From a virus, in IMG/VR virus record IMGVR_UViG_3300048784_000030, positions 1 to 21,105 of that record: a stretch of DNA of 21,105 bases; one strand, given 5' to 3'. The notes under the pieces were generated by a model. It made no database searches. It was not told the origin of the DNA and saw only the letters and a program-made list of their open reading frames with translations. This document shows, in pieces, positions 13,606 to 21,105 of the stretch (positions are counted from its first letter, which is position 1; each line of letters opens with the position of its first letter). The translations under genes and the position numbers were made by a program.

Positions 13606-16600
13606 ATGGCTTCACAATCAAACATTCAGATCCAGAGTTTTAATCAGCTCCTAGGTGCCATGCTGCGCACCATCATAGCTAACACCCCTCTGAACGACAT
13701 TAATCAGGGGTCAGTGCTTCTCACTCTGCTTGAAGCTGCTGCCGCAAATGACTTTGAAAACTCTACCGCTGCCTTAAGTCTGCTCAATTTACTTAACATA
13801 GCCACTGTTTCTGGTAGTGACTTAGATAACAGAGCAGCTGATTATGGTTTGACTCGTTATGCTGCTACTCAAGCATCTGGCAATGTGAGTATTTTCAATA
13901 CTAGCATCAAGCTTCAAAGCACTAACTTGTACATCCTTAAGCCACCACCAATTGCCAGTCAAACTGTTATATACGTTAACAATACTGCCGGTTGGGCATC
14001 TTCTGGAACATTGTACATAGGCAGAGGAACTATTTCGTTTGAAGGACCTATTCCTTATAGCTCGATTGACGTATTTCCAACCTTCTCTCAGATCAATCTT
14101 TCATCTGCCTTGCAGAACAACCATCTCGCGTCAGATACCGTTATAAACTCCCAGGGTCAGCCGGATCGCGTTATTGCGGCAGGAACGGTCGTCAGCATAC
14201 CTGCGAACAATCAGAACCCTCAGATCAATTATACGACCCTCAGGGATGCGACTCTGCCATCTGGAAACACAGAGGTTGACAACATCCCTGTCATAGCACA
14301 GGTAGCTGGCTCTATTGGTAACGCACCTATCAATACCGTAGTTCAGTTTCAGACATCTCCATTCCCTGGAGCTGCTGTCTCTAACACGTCGGCCCTATCA
14401 GGTGGAGCGGACGTAGAAACTGACCAAGACCTAAGGGACAGAATTAATCAGTATCCTAATACTCTAGCCAGAGGTACTGAAGCTGCCATTTTAGCTGCTG
14501 TCATCAATGTCTCTGACTCTACTGACAACAAGCAAGTAGCCTCTGCCATCATCCAAGAACCACCAGCCGTAGACGAGCCATCTATCCTCTACATCGACGA
14601 CGGCACGGGCTTTCAACCTTCTTTTGCAGGTCAGAGTGTAGATAATCTACTCATCAACGCCTCAGGAAAAGAAGAGTTCTTGCAGTTGGCCAACTACCCA
14701 GTGGCAAGACCACAGGTTATCAATACGGGTGTTGGTCCTTTCGCCCTCATGGACAACAGCTTTCTCACTGTGGTGGTAGATGGCGTCTCAGAGACGATCG
14801 TGTTCCATACGTCAGATTTCGTGAACATCTCTACGGCCCAGGTTGCGGAGATAGTTGTAGCGATTAATAATCAAGCTAAAAACTTCAGCGCAAGGTTGAC
14901 AAACAACTCTGCTAACATACTTTTGTATCCTCAGGCCTTCGACGCCGAGATAATCCAGGTATTGCCGCTTCAATCTACGGATGATCCAACCCTATATGCG
15001 AACACGCAGTTTGAGTTTCCTACCTCCCAGTTCTCGTTTATTGCCCTGTATCAGAACAGTGTAAGACTAAGAGAGAAAACTCTCACCGCTCAAGTAGAGA
15101 CTACTGGATTTGCCTCGTGGAATATCAGTGGTCCTGGCGATCTTGCCATCTCTGTTGACAACACGCCTACGCAGGATAGAACGTTTAGCCTAGCCAACTT
15201 CCCAGGTATGTCATCGTTTGCATTGCTAACGCTCGCTGATTGGGTTACGGCGTTCAATCAGCAGTTTGCCGGTATCACTGCAGTTGCCACTTCTACTCAG
15301 ACCATGCAGATTAATTCTAATCAGAGTGGAACAAACTCTGCCTTGAATATTACTGGTGGGACGCTACTTGCCAACTTGTTTCCTACGCAGGCAACGAGCT
15401 CAGTTGGACAGGCCGGTCAGTTTATCCTCAACAGGCAGACAGGCAACTTGCAGATGCTCACCACCATTAACCCTGGTGACAACATTACTGCTGGCAGTCC
15501 TGATACAAGAGGCTTTGCAGTTTCTGCTGCAACTTCAAGCGGAACGTATAACCTATCAACTGATAGCAGTGGACGTCCAGCCGAGATGATAGTTGTTGCA
15601 GATTCAACTTACTGCAACCAAGTATCAGTTAGTGCCACAATTGGCTCTACCGTTACTATTAGCAATCCTAGTGGCAACATAATGAGAATTATGTCAAGTT
15701 CGCTAGCGGCATTTCAGAACATCTTGCCTGGCAACTTCATCTTCATACCAGTGCGCACTTCAGCATGGCTAGCTACCGGTAACACCGGCCTATTTAAGGT
15801 TGTAGACAAGGGTGCTCAGATTACTGCAGGCACAGACACCTACATAGATGTATTGAATCCAAGTACCAGCATTACTCCGCAGGTAGTATCAGTGGCAGAT
15901 GCTGCCGATTTGCAGGCGTTCTCTACAGATGGATATCCGCAGCTTTGGCTCCCAGGTCGTCTTGGAACTTCAATAGCAAATCCATCTAGTGCTGCAATCA
16001 ACGACATTGTAACTTCTATAAACACAGATTTAATCAACGTTCTAGCGAGTGTATACCAATCTGACGCAATTAAGGTAACTTCTACAACAGAGTTGAACGG
16101 CAGCATCGCAATACCTATAGTTATTGGTAATGCAACTGCCCTATTCACCTCAACTACTGCTGCCCAGTTTGGCAACCCACCGCTAGTGGCAAGCATCGTA
16201 TCTAGTAAGAGTCTACTAACATACTTTAAGATTGCTCCACCTAGCAACGTAAATACCTTCCTGAACAGGCAGGTATTTGTAGACTCTAAGGGTGCTCTTA
16301 CCGCAAATGCCATCCCTGATGTTCCTCCATACTCAGGTCCTTACAGCGAAGTGTTGGAATCTACTGGAAAGCTGAATACTACCTACGTCGATTACGACGA
16401 CTACATCTCGTTAACCAGAGGAAATAACAGGGATCAACTTAGAACTATTGCTGCCTTTAATCCAGTTGGGTATCCAACCGACACTGTTGGCACACAAGAA
16501 AATCTAGCTAGAACAAGTCTTAACCACGTGGTAGGAGATGAGTTTGAGGTCGTTAAGGGTTTACAACTTTCTAGTTTTGATACACTTGTTACTGTAATTG

Positions 16601-19600
16601 ACCAAAATCCTCAAAACAACACTATCAATGTCAGCATGGCTAGAGCGGGTCAAGTTAATTCAGGCAATGGGTCTGAACCAGGATATGCAGGTGGAGACAC
16701 AATTGTAGGAACCTTTATTCCAACCAGTACAGAATTTTCTGCTACTGATTTTGACAATCAACCAGGTATTGACTTTGGAAATATCAACGTTTGGGGTACT
16801 ACGTTAAACGATACAGATTTTAATGATTATGCAGTTTGGATGATGGCTAGAAATTGGTATGCTTCCGGCGGCGTAGGATCTGGTCAAGGTGCAATGATTG
16901 TAAGAGCAGATGATTATGGTCCAAACGGAAACTTCATGCGCTTCAATTTACAGTACCCTACAATACCTAGTCAGGCAGCAACCACAGGGTGGGTCAATAC
17001 ACCATCATTTACTACCTTTACGTATTATTTTGGTTCTGGTGCACCTAGATCGACTTCTATTACTGGAGGTACTATTACTATTAAAGGTCCATACCCAGAT
17101 AAAACTACTAATTTTCCTGATGGAACTGTGTCTACGGGTAATTATTGGGACTACACATTTTCTATAGCGGACCTATCAACTGTCATGGTCGGAGACATAT
17201 TGAGTATTGCTCCTGCATCTGGCATATCTGTCCCTAATCAGGGTCAGTTTAGCATTCAGAGCATATCAGGAGAAACCGCGCGCGTTTATAACCCAAATGG
17301 TTCATCTGCGCTGTCGCCTGAACCTATTTCAAATCCTACGGGTGTAAACATATTTCCGCTTAATGGAAATACCGTAGCGGCTATCTCTGCGGTTATTAAT
17401 AGTAGCTTACTTATGTCAGCTACTCCAGTTGGATCTAGCAGTTTAACTATTTCTCTAGCTACACAAGAAGAAACTTCGCCCACTCTTGCATTTGACTATA
17501 CACCTGGTAGTAACTATGTAAGCATGTTTGATGGCGTAAATTGGATTAAGACATTTGAAAATTCTAACCCTAATTTTACGTTAAAAACCCCAATGGTTCT
17601 TCAGGGTGCTAATCCAGCTATTTACTCTATGGATACTGCACCAAATAATGACGGTATCTCAGTCGGTGAATTGTTCAAACTCATACCAATTACGGTTCAA
17701 AATTTATACAATCAACTAACTCAAGCACCTATATCACAATTACCTATTGTAGCCATAGTTGAGATTACCGATGACAGAAAAAACATCCAGATTGAGTCTA
17801 AAAGCCTTGGATCTAATGGTGCTGTTCAGATAGTCGGTGGCACCGGCAATGAGTCGGAAGCGTTCTTGCAATCTGAATCTGAAGTAGCAACAGACGGAAG
17901 TGGAAGTTACCTTGAAATTCAAGTTCCAGCTTTTCCAGACACATTTAACACTGGAGACACAGTACTTCTAACAAATCCAGTGGGCGTACAAAGATTTAAT
18001 CGTTTATTGCTTTCTGATACGATGAACGTAATAAACACTAGCATAGGTGTATTTGACTACACGTACAATGCTAAAGACACTGGCATTAATTCTGCAAATT
18101 CATTCACGATTGTAGATTCCGGTTCACTTCAAACTCCACCAGTTCCACCAGGATTTGTGTGGAGATGGACAGTGGATGCCCCAGCGACTGGCGTTAATTT
18201 AATAGACATAAGGCCAGGCGACCTACTATATGCTTTCGGATCTTTAACAGGATGGAGTCAGAACAATCAGGCAAGACCAGCAGGAGACACTTTGGTTTCA
18301 GGTTTTCCAATTATTGGAGTAAATGTTGGAGCCAATTGGGTAGATGTGGTTAATCCTTTCGGTGTAGCAATGGCATCCACTTCCGTTGGCACTGGAAAAA
18401 TTCAAATATGCCCAAGTCCAAGCATACAGTGGCTTTTAACGCATGCTGGATATATTCCAGCTGTGAGTCTGTCAGCTACTTCTAACACTGTAACTGTTAC
18501 AACAGAGGGAGCGCATTTCTTAAGTTCTGGTAACAGCGTAACACTTCGTGACAGTTTCAATGTGCCAGATGGTACTTATGGACCTATAACCGTTACTGGA
18601 CCTAACACTTTTACTTTTGCCATAGTCATTGCCAATTTCACAGAAAATTTGACATTTGCCTCTGTCATCAATAACGCACTTACGCCAACTAGATATAGAT
18701 TGCAAAGTTTGGGTTTTAATGGACTAGTAAGAATGTCGGCTGTAAGTGGACAGTCACCTAATTTTGTAAATAGTGGTGTGGCCGTGGATGATTATATATC
18801 TATCAGCGGAAATACCTTCAGCTCAAACAATAACGGCTTATTTAGAGTTCTCGCTGTGGATAACTCCTCTGTGATATTCATTAACAAGAATGCTACAGAT
18901 CAACTTAATACCGTTATGTCCATGAACAACCAAAACATAGAGGCCGTATGGACCAGTGGCACAAACACTGTAACTGGAGTCACTGGCACGTTCAAGTACG
19001 TTACTGTAGGAACTTGGGTTAAGAAGGTATCTGATCCTGATACGTCCTATTTACAGGTAGAAAGTTTAAATAACCTTAATCCTGCATTAGCTACCTCTAT
19101 TACGATCGGTGGCGGGTATCCAGGAACTACGGGTAGCGCTCTTGGAACTGTGTACGATGAAACTAGCGGCTATGACAGTGGTGTTAACCTTCAAAACGTA
19201 AACGACATACAGGTACTAGAAGGTGATTCAGTAATAGCTGGAGACACCCTATTTGTTCAAAATATTGTTAACTCTGTTTGGTTCAATGCTCAAAATGTAG
19301 GTAGCTTTCCTATATCTCAATATGGTACAGAACCTTCAACATACTTACCATTCGTTAGGGTGAGCAATAGTATTGGAATTGCACAATCTGGCGTTGAGAT
19401 GTCCGTTAATCCAGGCGGATTGTACGTGATTGAGAGTTTAGCTAATAAGTTTAGCACTATTAGAGAAATTACTTATGCTGTTATCGATGGTACAGATAGC
19501 ACTCTAAGAGATGTGTACATTACGCCTTACAGCAGGAGTTACAAATTTAACTCAGCCAACAACTCAACAATTACCCACCTTGGAAAGATTGGCTATAGCA

Positions 19601-20022
19601 ATATTACGGAAATAGGTATAGACGGATACATCTATTACACCGGACTACTTCAAAAGGTTCAACGAATCGTTGACGGATTTGAGCCAGACATAACAGATTT
19701 CCCAGGACAACGAGGGTTGGGAACCTCAGTGGAGACATTACCTCCTCTACCATTCCAGGTTAACTTATCACTCAATATTGTTACCAACGTTGGTGTAAAC
19801 TTAGGCGACGTGTCGAACAACATCAAGTCAGTAATCATCAACTATGTTGAGGGTCTTGGCGTTGGACAATCTATCGTCCTGTCGCAGATCATTGCGGATG
19901 TTCAGGCAGTAACCGGCGTAGCTTCAGTGGTGTTTACCATACCAGCACCAAGTACGGCAAGTATAGCCTTGAACAGCAATGAGAAGGCAATTATAAGTTC
20001 TAACAATATTTCTATCGCTTAA
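13606..20022 (+). CDS. Giant gpJ-type baseplate wedge protein with repeat modules, 2138 aa
   Basis: Residues 1-95 are the gpJ/gp6 N-terminus: FNQLLGAMLRTIIANTPLND, then INQGSVLLTLLEAAAA, NIATVSGSDLDNRAADYGL and TRYAATQASGNVSIF. Residues 225-320 are the J core: NIPVIAQVAGSIGNAPINTV, LSGGADVETDQDLRDRI (GG-D-E-D-LR-R signature) and LARGTEAAILAAVINVSD. The last ~90 residues (from FQVNLSLNIVTNVG) form the usual C-terminal domain, including IKSVIINYVEGLGVGQSIVL and SQIIADVQAVTGVASV. Classic J proteins are about 300-650 residues; here ~1700 residues of repeated beta modules separate core and C-terminus. Among them is an AWMMAR/RADDYGPNGNFMRF segment near 16825-16968. J-type proteins form the baseplate wedges that open on triggering. 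ATG 13606 is chosen over TTG 13600. The gene starts 27 bases after the previous stop and ends three bases before the next ATG. Confidence 0.92.
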   Translation: MASQSNIQIQSFNQLLGAMLRTIIANTPLNDINQGSVLLTLLEAAAANDFENSTAALSLLNLLNIATVSGSDLDNRAADYGLTRYAATQASGNVSIFNTSIKLQSTNLYILKPPPIASQTVIYVNNTAGWASSGTLYIGRGTISFEGPIPYSSIDVFPTFSQINLSSALQNNHLASDTVINSQGQPDRVIAAGTVVSIPANNQNPQINYTTLRDATLPSGNTEVDNIPVIAQVAGSIGNAPINTVVQFQTSPFPGAAVSNTSALSGGADVETDQDLRDRINQYPNTLARGTEAAILAAVINVSDSTDNKQVASAIIQEPPAVDEPSILYIDDGTGFQPSFAGQSVDNLLINASGKEEFLQLANYPVARPQVINTGVGPFALMDNSFLTVVVDGVSETIVFHTSDFVNISTAQVAEIVVAINNQAKNFSARLTNNSANILLYPQAFDAEIIQVLPLQSTDDPTLYANTQFEFPTSQFSFIALYQNSVRLREKTLTAQVETTGFASWNISGPGDLAISVDNTPTQDRTFSLANFPGMSSFALLTLADWVTAFNQQFAGITAVATSTQTMQINSNQSGTNSALNITGGTLLANLFPTQATSSVGQAGQFILNRQTGNLQMLTTINPGDNITAGSPDTRGFAVSAATSSGTYNLSTDSSGRPAEMIVVADSTYCNQVSVSATIGSTVTISNPSGNIMRIMSSSLAAFQNILPGNFIFIPVRTSAWLATGNTGLFKVVDKGAQITAGTDTYIDVLNPSTSITPQVVSVADAADLQAFSTDGYPQLWLPGRLGTSIANPSSAAINDIVTSINTDLINVLASVYQSDAIKVTSTTELNGSIAIPIVIGNATALFTSTTAAQFGNPPLVASIVSSKSLLTYFKIAPPSNVNTFLNRQVFVDSKGALTANAIPDVPPYSGPYSEVLESTGKLNTTYVDYDDYISLTRGNNRDQLRTIAAFNPVGYPTDTVGTQENLARTSLNHVVGDEFEVVKGLQLSSFDTLVTVIDQNPQNNTINVSMARAGQVNSGNGSEPGYAGGDTIVGTFIPTSTEFSATDFDNQPGIDFGNINVWGTTLNDTDFNDYAVWMMARNWYASGGVGSGQGAMIVRADDYGPNGNFMRFNLQYPTIPSQAATTGWVNTPSFTTFTYYFGSGAPRSTSITGGTITIKGPYPDKTTNFPDGTVSTGNYWDYTFSIADLSTVMVGDILSIAPASGISVPNQGQFSIQSISGETARVYNPNGSSALSPEPISNPTGVNIFPLNGNTVAAISAVINSSLLMSATPVGSSSLTISLATQEETSPTLAFDYTPGSNYVSMFDGVNWIKTFENSNPNFTLKTPMVLQGANPAIYSMDTAPNNDGISVGELFKLIPITVQNLYNQLTQAPISQLPIVAIVEITDDRKNIQIESKSLGSNGAVQIVGGTGNESEAFLQSESEVATDGSGSYLEIQVPAFPDTFNTGDTVLLTNPVGVQRFNRLLLSDTMNVINTSIGVFDYTYNAKDTGINSANSFTIVDSGSLQTPPVPPGFVWRWTVDAPATGVNLIDIRPGDLLYAFGSLTGWSQNNQARPAGDTLVSGFPIIGVNVGANWVDVVNPFGVAMASTSVGTGKIQICPSPSIQWLLTHAGYIPAVSLSATSNTVTVTTEGAHFLSSGNSVTLRDSFNVPDGTYGPITVTGPNTFTFAIVIANFTENLTFASVINNALTPTRYRLQSLGFNGLVRMSAVSGQSPNFVNSGVAVDDYISISGNTFSSNNNGLFRVLAVDNSSVIFINKNATDQLNTVMSMNNQNIEAVWTSGTNTVTGVTGTFKYVTVGTWVKKVSDPDTSYLQVESLNNLNPALATSITIGGGYPGTTGSALGTVYDETSGYDSGVNLQNVNDIQVLEGDSVIAGDTLFVQNIVNSVWFNAQNVGSFPISQYGTEPSTYLPFVRVSNSIGIAQSGVEMSVNPGGLYVIESLANKFSTIREITYAVIDGTDSTLRDVYITPYSRSYKFNSANNSTITHLGKIGYSNITEIGIDGYIYYTGLLQKVQRIVDGFEPDITDFPGQRGLGTSVETLPPLPFQVNLSLNIVTNVGVNLGDVSNNIKSVIINYVEGLGVGQSIVLSQIIADVQAVTGVASVVFTIPAPSTASIALNSNEKAIISSNNISIA
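14734..14970 (+). repeat. FHTSDF/AIN module, copy in gpJ
   Basis: The translated segment runs GPFALMDNSFLTVVVDG, then TIVFHTSDFVNISTAQVAEI and VVAINNQA, and ends in a beta pair. It matches a segment of the next protein (20398-20673) almost residue for residue: PF.LMD, VDG, FHTSDF..IS, A.EI..AIN.QA. Related but weaker copies lie further on in gpJ near 15180-15360 (WVTAFNQQFAGITAVAT), 15979-16146, 17362-17493 and 17659-17840. Confidence 0.75.
15718..19376 (+). repeat. Array of diverged 'GD-x-L...G-x-F-x-V...V-x-N' beta modules in gpJ
   Basis: At least six segments share a pattern of Gly-Asp/Asn plus hydrophobic strand, a loop with Asn-x-Gly-x-Phe, then a strand ending in Asn-Pro or Asn-x-x-Gly. 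They are near 15718-15864 (LPGNFIFIPV, GLFKVVD, DVLNPS), 17184-17312 (VGDILSIAPA, GQFSIQSIS, RVYNPNG), 17946-18030 (TGDTVLLTNP), 18208-18366 (RPGDLLYAFG, VDVVNPFG), 18779-18897 (VDDYISISG, GLFRVLAV, IFINKNA) and 19231-19376 (AGDTLFVQN, GSFPIS, VRVSNS). A further copy is in the next gene (20789-20896: IGDVIISLLPG, GYFTITNI). The copies are diverged at DNA level. Confidence 0.6.
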
Positions 20023-20025
20023 CAT

Positions 20026-21105
20026 ATGGACAACATCACTAAGATAGATCAGCTTCACGACCTGATGCCGCAACACTACAACTCACGCGTCAACCCGAAC
20101 TGGAACGCTTTGATTGCAGCCCTTGGCCAATCTGACCAGAATGTTGCTGAGCTTATAGTCGCCATTAAGAATCAGTTCTTTATTAAGACTGCTTCTGCTC
20201 CATACCTAGATAACTTAGCAGCCAATGATGGAGTAGCTAGACCAGCTCAAGTAGGCATGAACGATGCCACATTCAAAAAGTACATTCCTATCTTGGCTTA
20301 CACCCCAAAGCAAGTTAAGTTCATCATCGACGAGCTTTTGAATATATTCTTTGCCAAGGAGACCACGACTGCTTTTGTTGTGTCTGGGCAGGCACAACCT
20401 TTCGTGCTGATGGACGACTGGGAACTAGAGTACACAGTGGATGGGATCTATGATGAACTCATCTACTTCCATACTTCAGACTTTACAGATATCAGCGCAG
20501 CAACCGCAGTAGAGATAGCTGCAGCCATCAATAGACAGGCCTTGCACAGTTCTGCTGAGAGCTACTTTGACAATATCTCTAAGGGTTACTACGTAAAGAT
20601 ATTCACTAACACTATTGGCTCTAAAGGATCAATACAACTTGTAGGCGGTAGAGCAGATATTCCACTTCAGTTTAACGGTTTTATATCTGGCGCAGGCACA
20701 GGGACGAATACGGTGTGGACCGTTACCAAGATTGGCCAGATGGTAACCTATCAATTTGTGGGCGGTGAGAATCCTAATATCAACCTGTTGCAAATTGGGG
20801 ACGTCATTATATCGCTCCTACCTGGCAATGCAGGTTATTTTACGATTACAAATATTAACTTAAGTACAGCAAGTTTCACGTTTGAGAACCTGTTTGGGAC
20901 GCCTGGAACTTACACGCAGACAGATGCAACGCAGACTAAATTTTTTACTCCAACTAAGAATGTTGTATACACTCAGGACAGCAGGGCTTTGACATGGCAG
21001 GTTATGCCTGGTGAAGCTATTGTAGAGTTACCAGCAACTCCCCCAGTTGTTAAGAGATCCTTAATAGGTTCAGCTCACATAAACGGCTCTGAAAGCGTGA
21101 TGACT
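20026..21105 (+). CDS. gpI-like baseplate protein with shared modules (3' end outside window)
   Basis: This gene starts three bases after gpJ (TAA, CAT, ATG) with no Shine-Dalgarno, so translation is probably coupled; it stays open to the right edge (360 codons visible). Residues 1-110 resemble P2 gpI-type tail proteins: IDQLHDLMPQHYNSRVNPNW, a helical hairpin (NVAELIVAIKNQFFIKTASA), YLDNLAANDGVARPAQVG, and FKKYIPILAYTPKQVKFIID. gpI binds gpJ in the wedge, and gene order J then I is standard. From about residue 125 it carries the same FHTSDF/AIN module as gpJ (PFVLMDDWELEY, YFHTSDFTDISAATAVEI, AAAINRQA), then a GDVIISLLPG/GYFTITNI module near residues 255-290. Normal gpI proteins are near 200 residues, so this one is already extended. 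The gpI assignment is by pattern and order. Confidence 0.75.
   Translation, partial: MDNITKIDQLHDLMPQHYNSRVNPNWNALIAALGQSDQNVAELIVAIKNQFFIKTASAPYLDNLAANDGVARPAQVGMNDATFKKYIPILAYTPKQVKFIIDELLNIFFAKETTTAFVVSGQAQPFVLMDDWELEYTVDGIYDELIYFHTSDFTDISAATAVEIAAAINRQALHSSAESYFDNISKGYYVKIFTNTIGSKGSIQLVGGRADIPLQFNGFISGAGTGTNTVWTVTKIGQMVTYQFVGGENPNINLLQIGDVIISLLPGNAGYFTITNINLSTASFTFENLFGTPGTYTQTDATQTKFFTPTKNVVYTQDSRALTWQVMPGEAIVELPATPPVVKRSLIGSAHINGSESVMT
20398..20673 (+). repeat. FHTSDF/AIN module, copy in gpI-like gene
   Basis: The segment begins PFVLMDDWELEYTVDG, continues ELIYFHTSDFTDIS and VEIAAAINRQA, and ends with a strand plus loop (FTNTIGSKGSIQLVGG). It pairs with 14734-14970 in gpJ; the end also resembles ESKSLGSNGAVQIVGG of the gpJ copy near 17659-17840. 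DNA identity is partial (for example TTCCATAC-T-TCAGA against TTCCATAC-G-TCAGA), which points to an old duplication. Confidence 0.75.

Noticed and set aside
15840-16313. A 157-codon open frame on the - strand inside gpJ
   Set aside because: It is antisense to a continuous gpJ frame; long antisense frames are common opposite such coding and there is no start signal.
1-21105. A non-phage contractile injection system (eCIS or type VI)
   Set aside because: Tail chaperones, a long tape measure and a homing endonuclease point to a phage; no AAA ATPase or toxin gene of such systems is present in the window.

Overview
This window looks like the tail and baseplate module of a large contractile-tailed (myovirus-type) bacteriophage. 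Read left to right on the + strand, it follows the usual order of such modules: the C-terminal end of the tail sheath, tail tube, tail assembly chaperones, tape measure, gp27-like hub, OB-fold spike, a hub/Dit-like baseplate protein, a LysM plus gp25-like protein, a giant gpJ-like baseplate wedge protein, and a gpI-like protein that runs off the right edge. No capsid, packaging, replication, integrase, tRNA or CRISPR sequence is visible. The host cannot be named. Some genes have good Shine-Dalgarno sites, base composition is moderate to AT-leaning, and all 16 genes whose ends are visible stop with TAA.

Region 1 (1-1857): the sheath gene ends at 673 and is closed by a strong terminator (688-732). 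An accessory cassette follows: an unrecognised Lys/His-rich protein on + (786-1391) and, convergent to it, a small winged-helix protein on - (1431-1676). Region 2 (1858-4462): three tandem tail-tube paralogs, with an AT-rich NUMOD3/HNH homing endonuclease on the - strand between the first two. Region 3 (4491-8279): two overlapping chaperone-type genes in the 0 and -1 frames, a small TTG-start gene, and a 902-residue Ala-rich tape-measure candidate. Region 4 (8289-13578): hub, spike, Dit-like protein and the LysM/gp25 fusion. Region 5 (13606-21105): a 2138-residue gpJ-type protein built around arrays of repeated beta-type modules, then a gpI-type protein that reuses the same modules.

Working together, the tube polymerises on a baseplate built from hub, spike, gp25-, J- and I-type proteins. 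The tape measure and its chaperones set tube length, and the sheath surrounds the tube and contracts. The most unusual points are the triplicated tube gene, the module array inside gpJ and its sharing with the next gene, the LysM-gp25 fusion, and a set of TATAAT-like boxes directly upstream of late genes. In several cases these boxes are so close to the ATG that a leaderless mRNA is suggested. Everything here comes from reading the sequence; no database search was possible.
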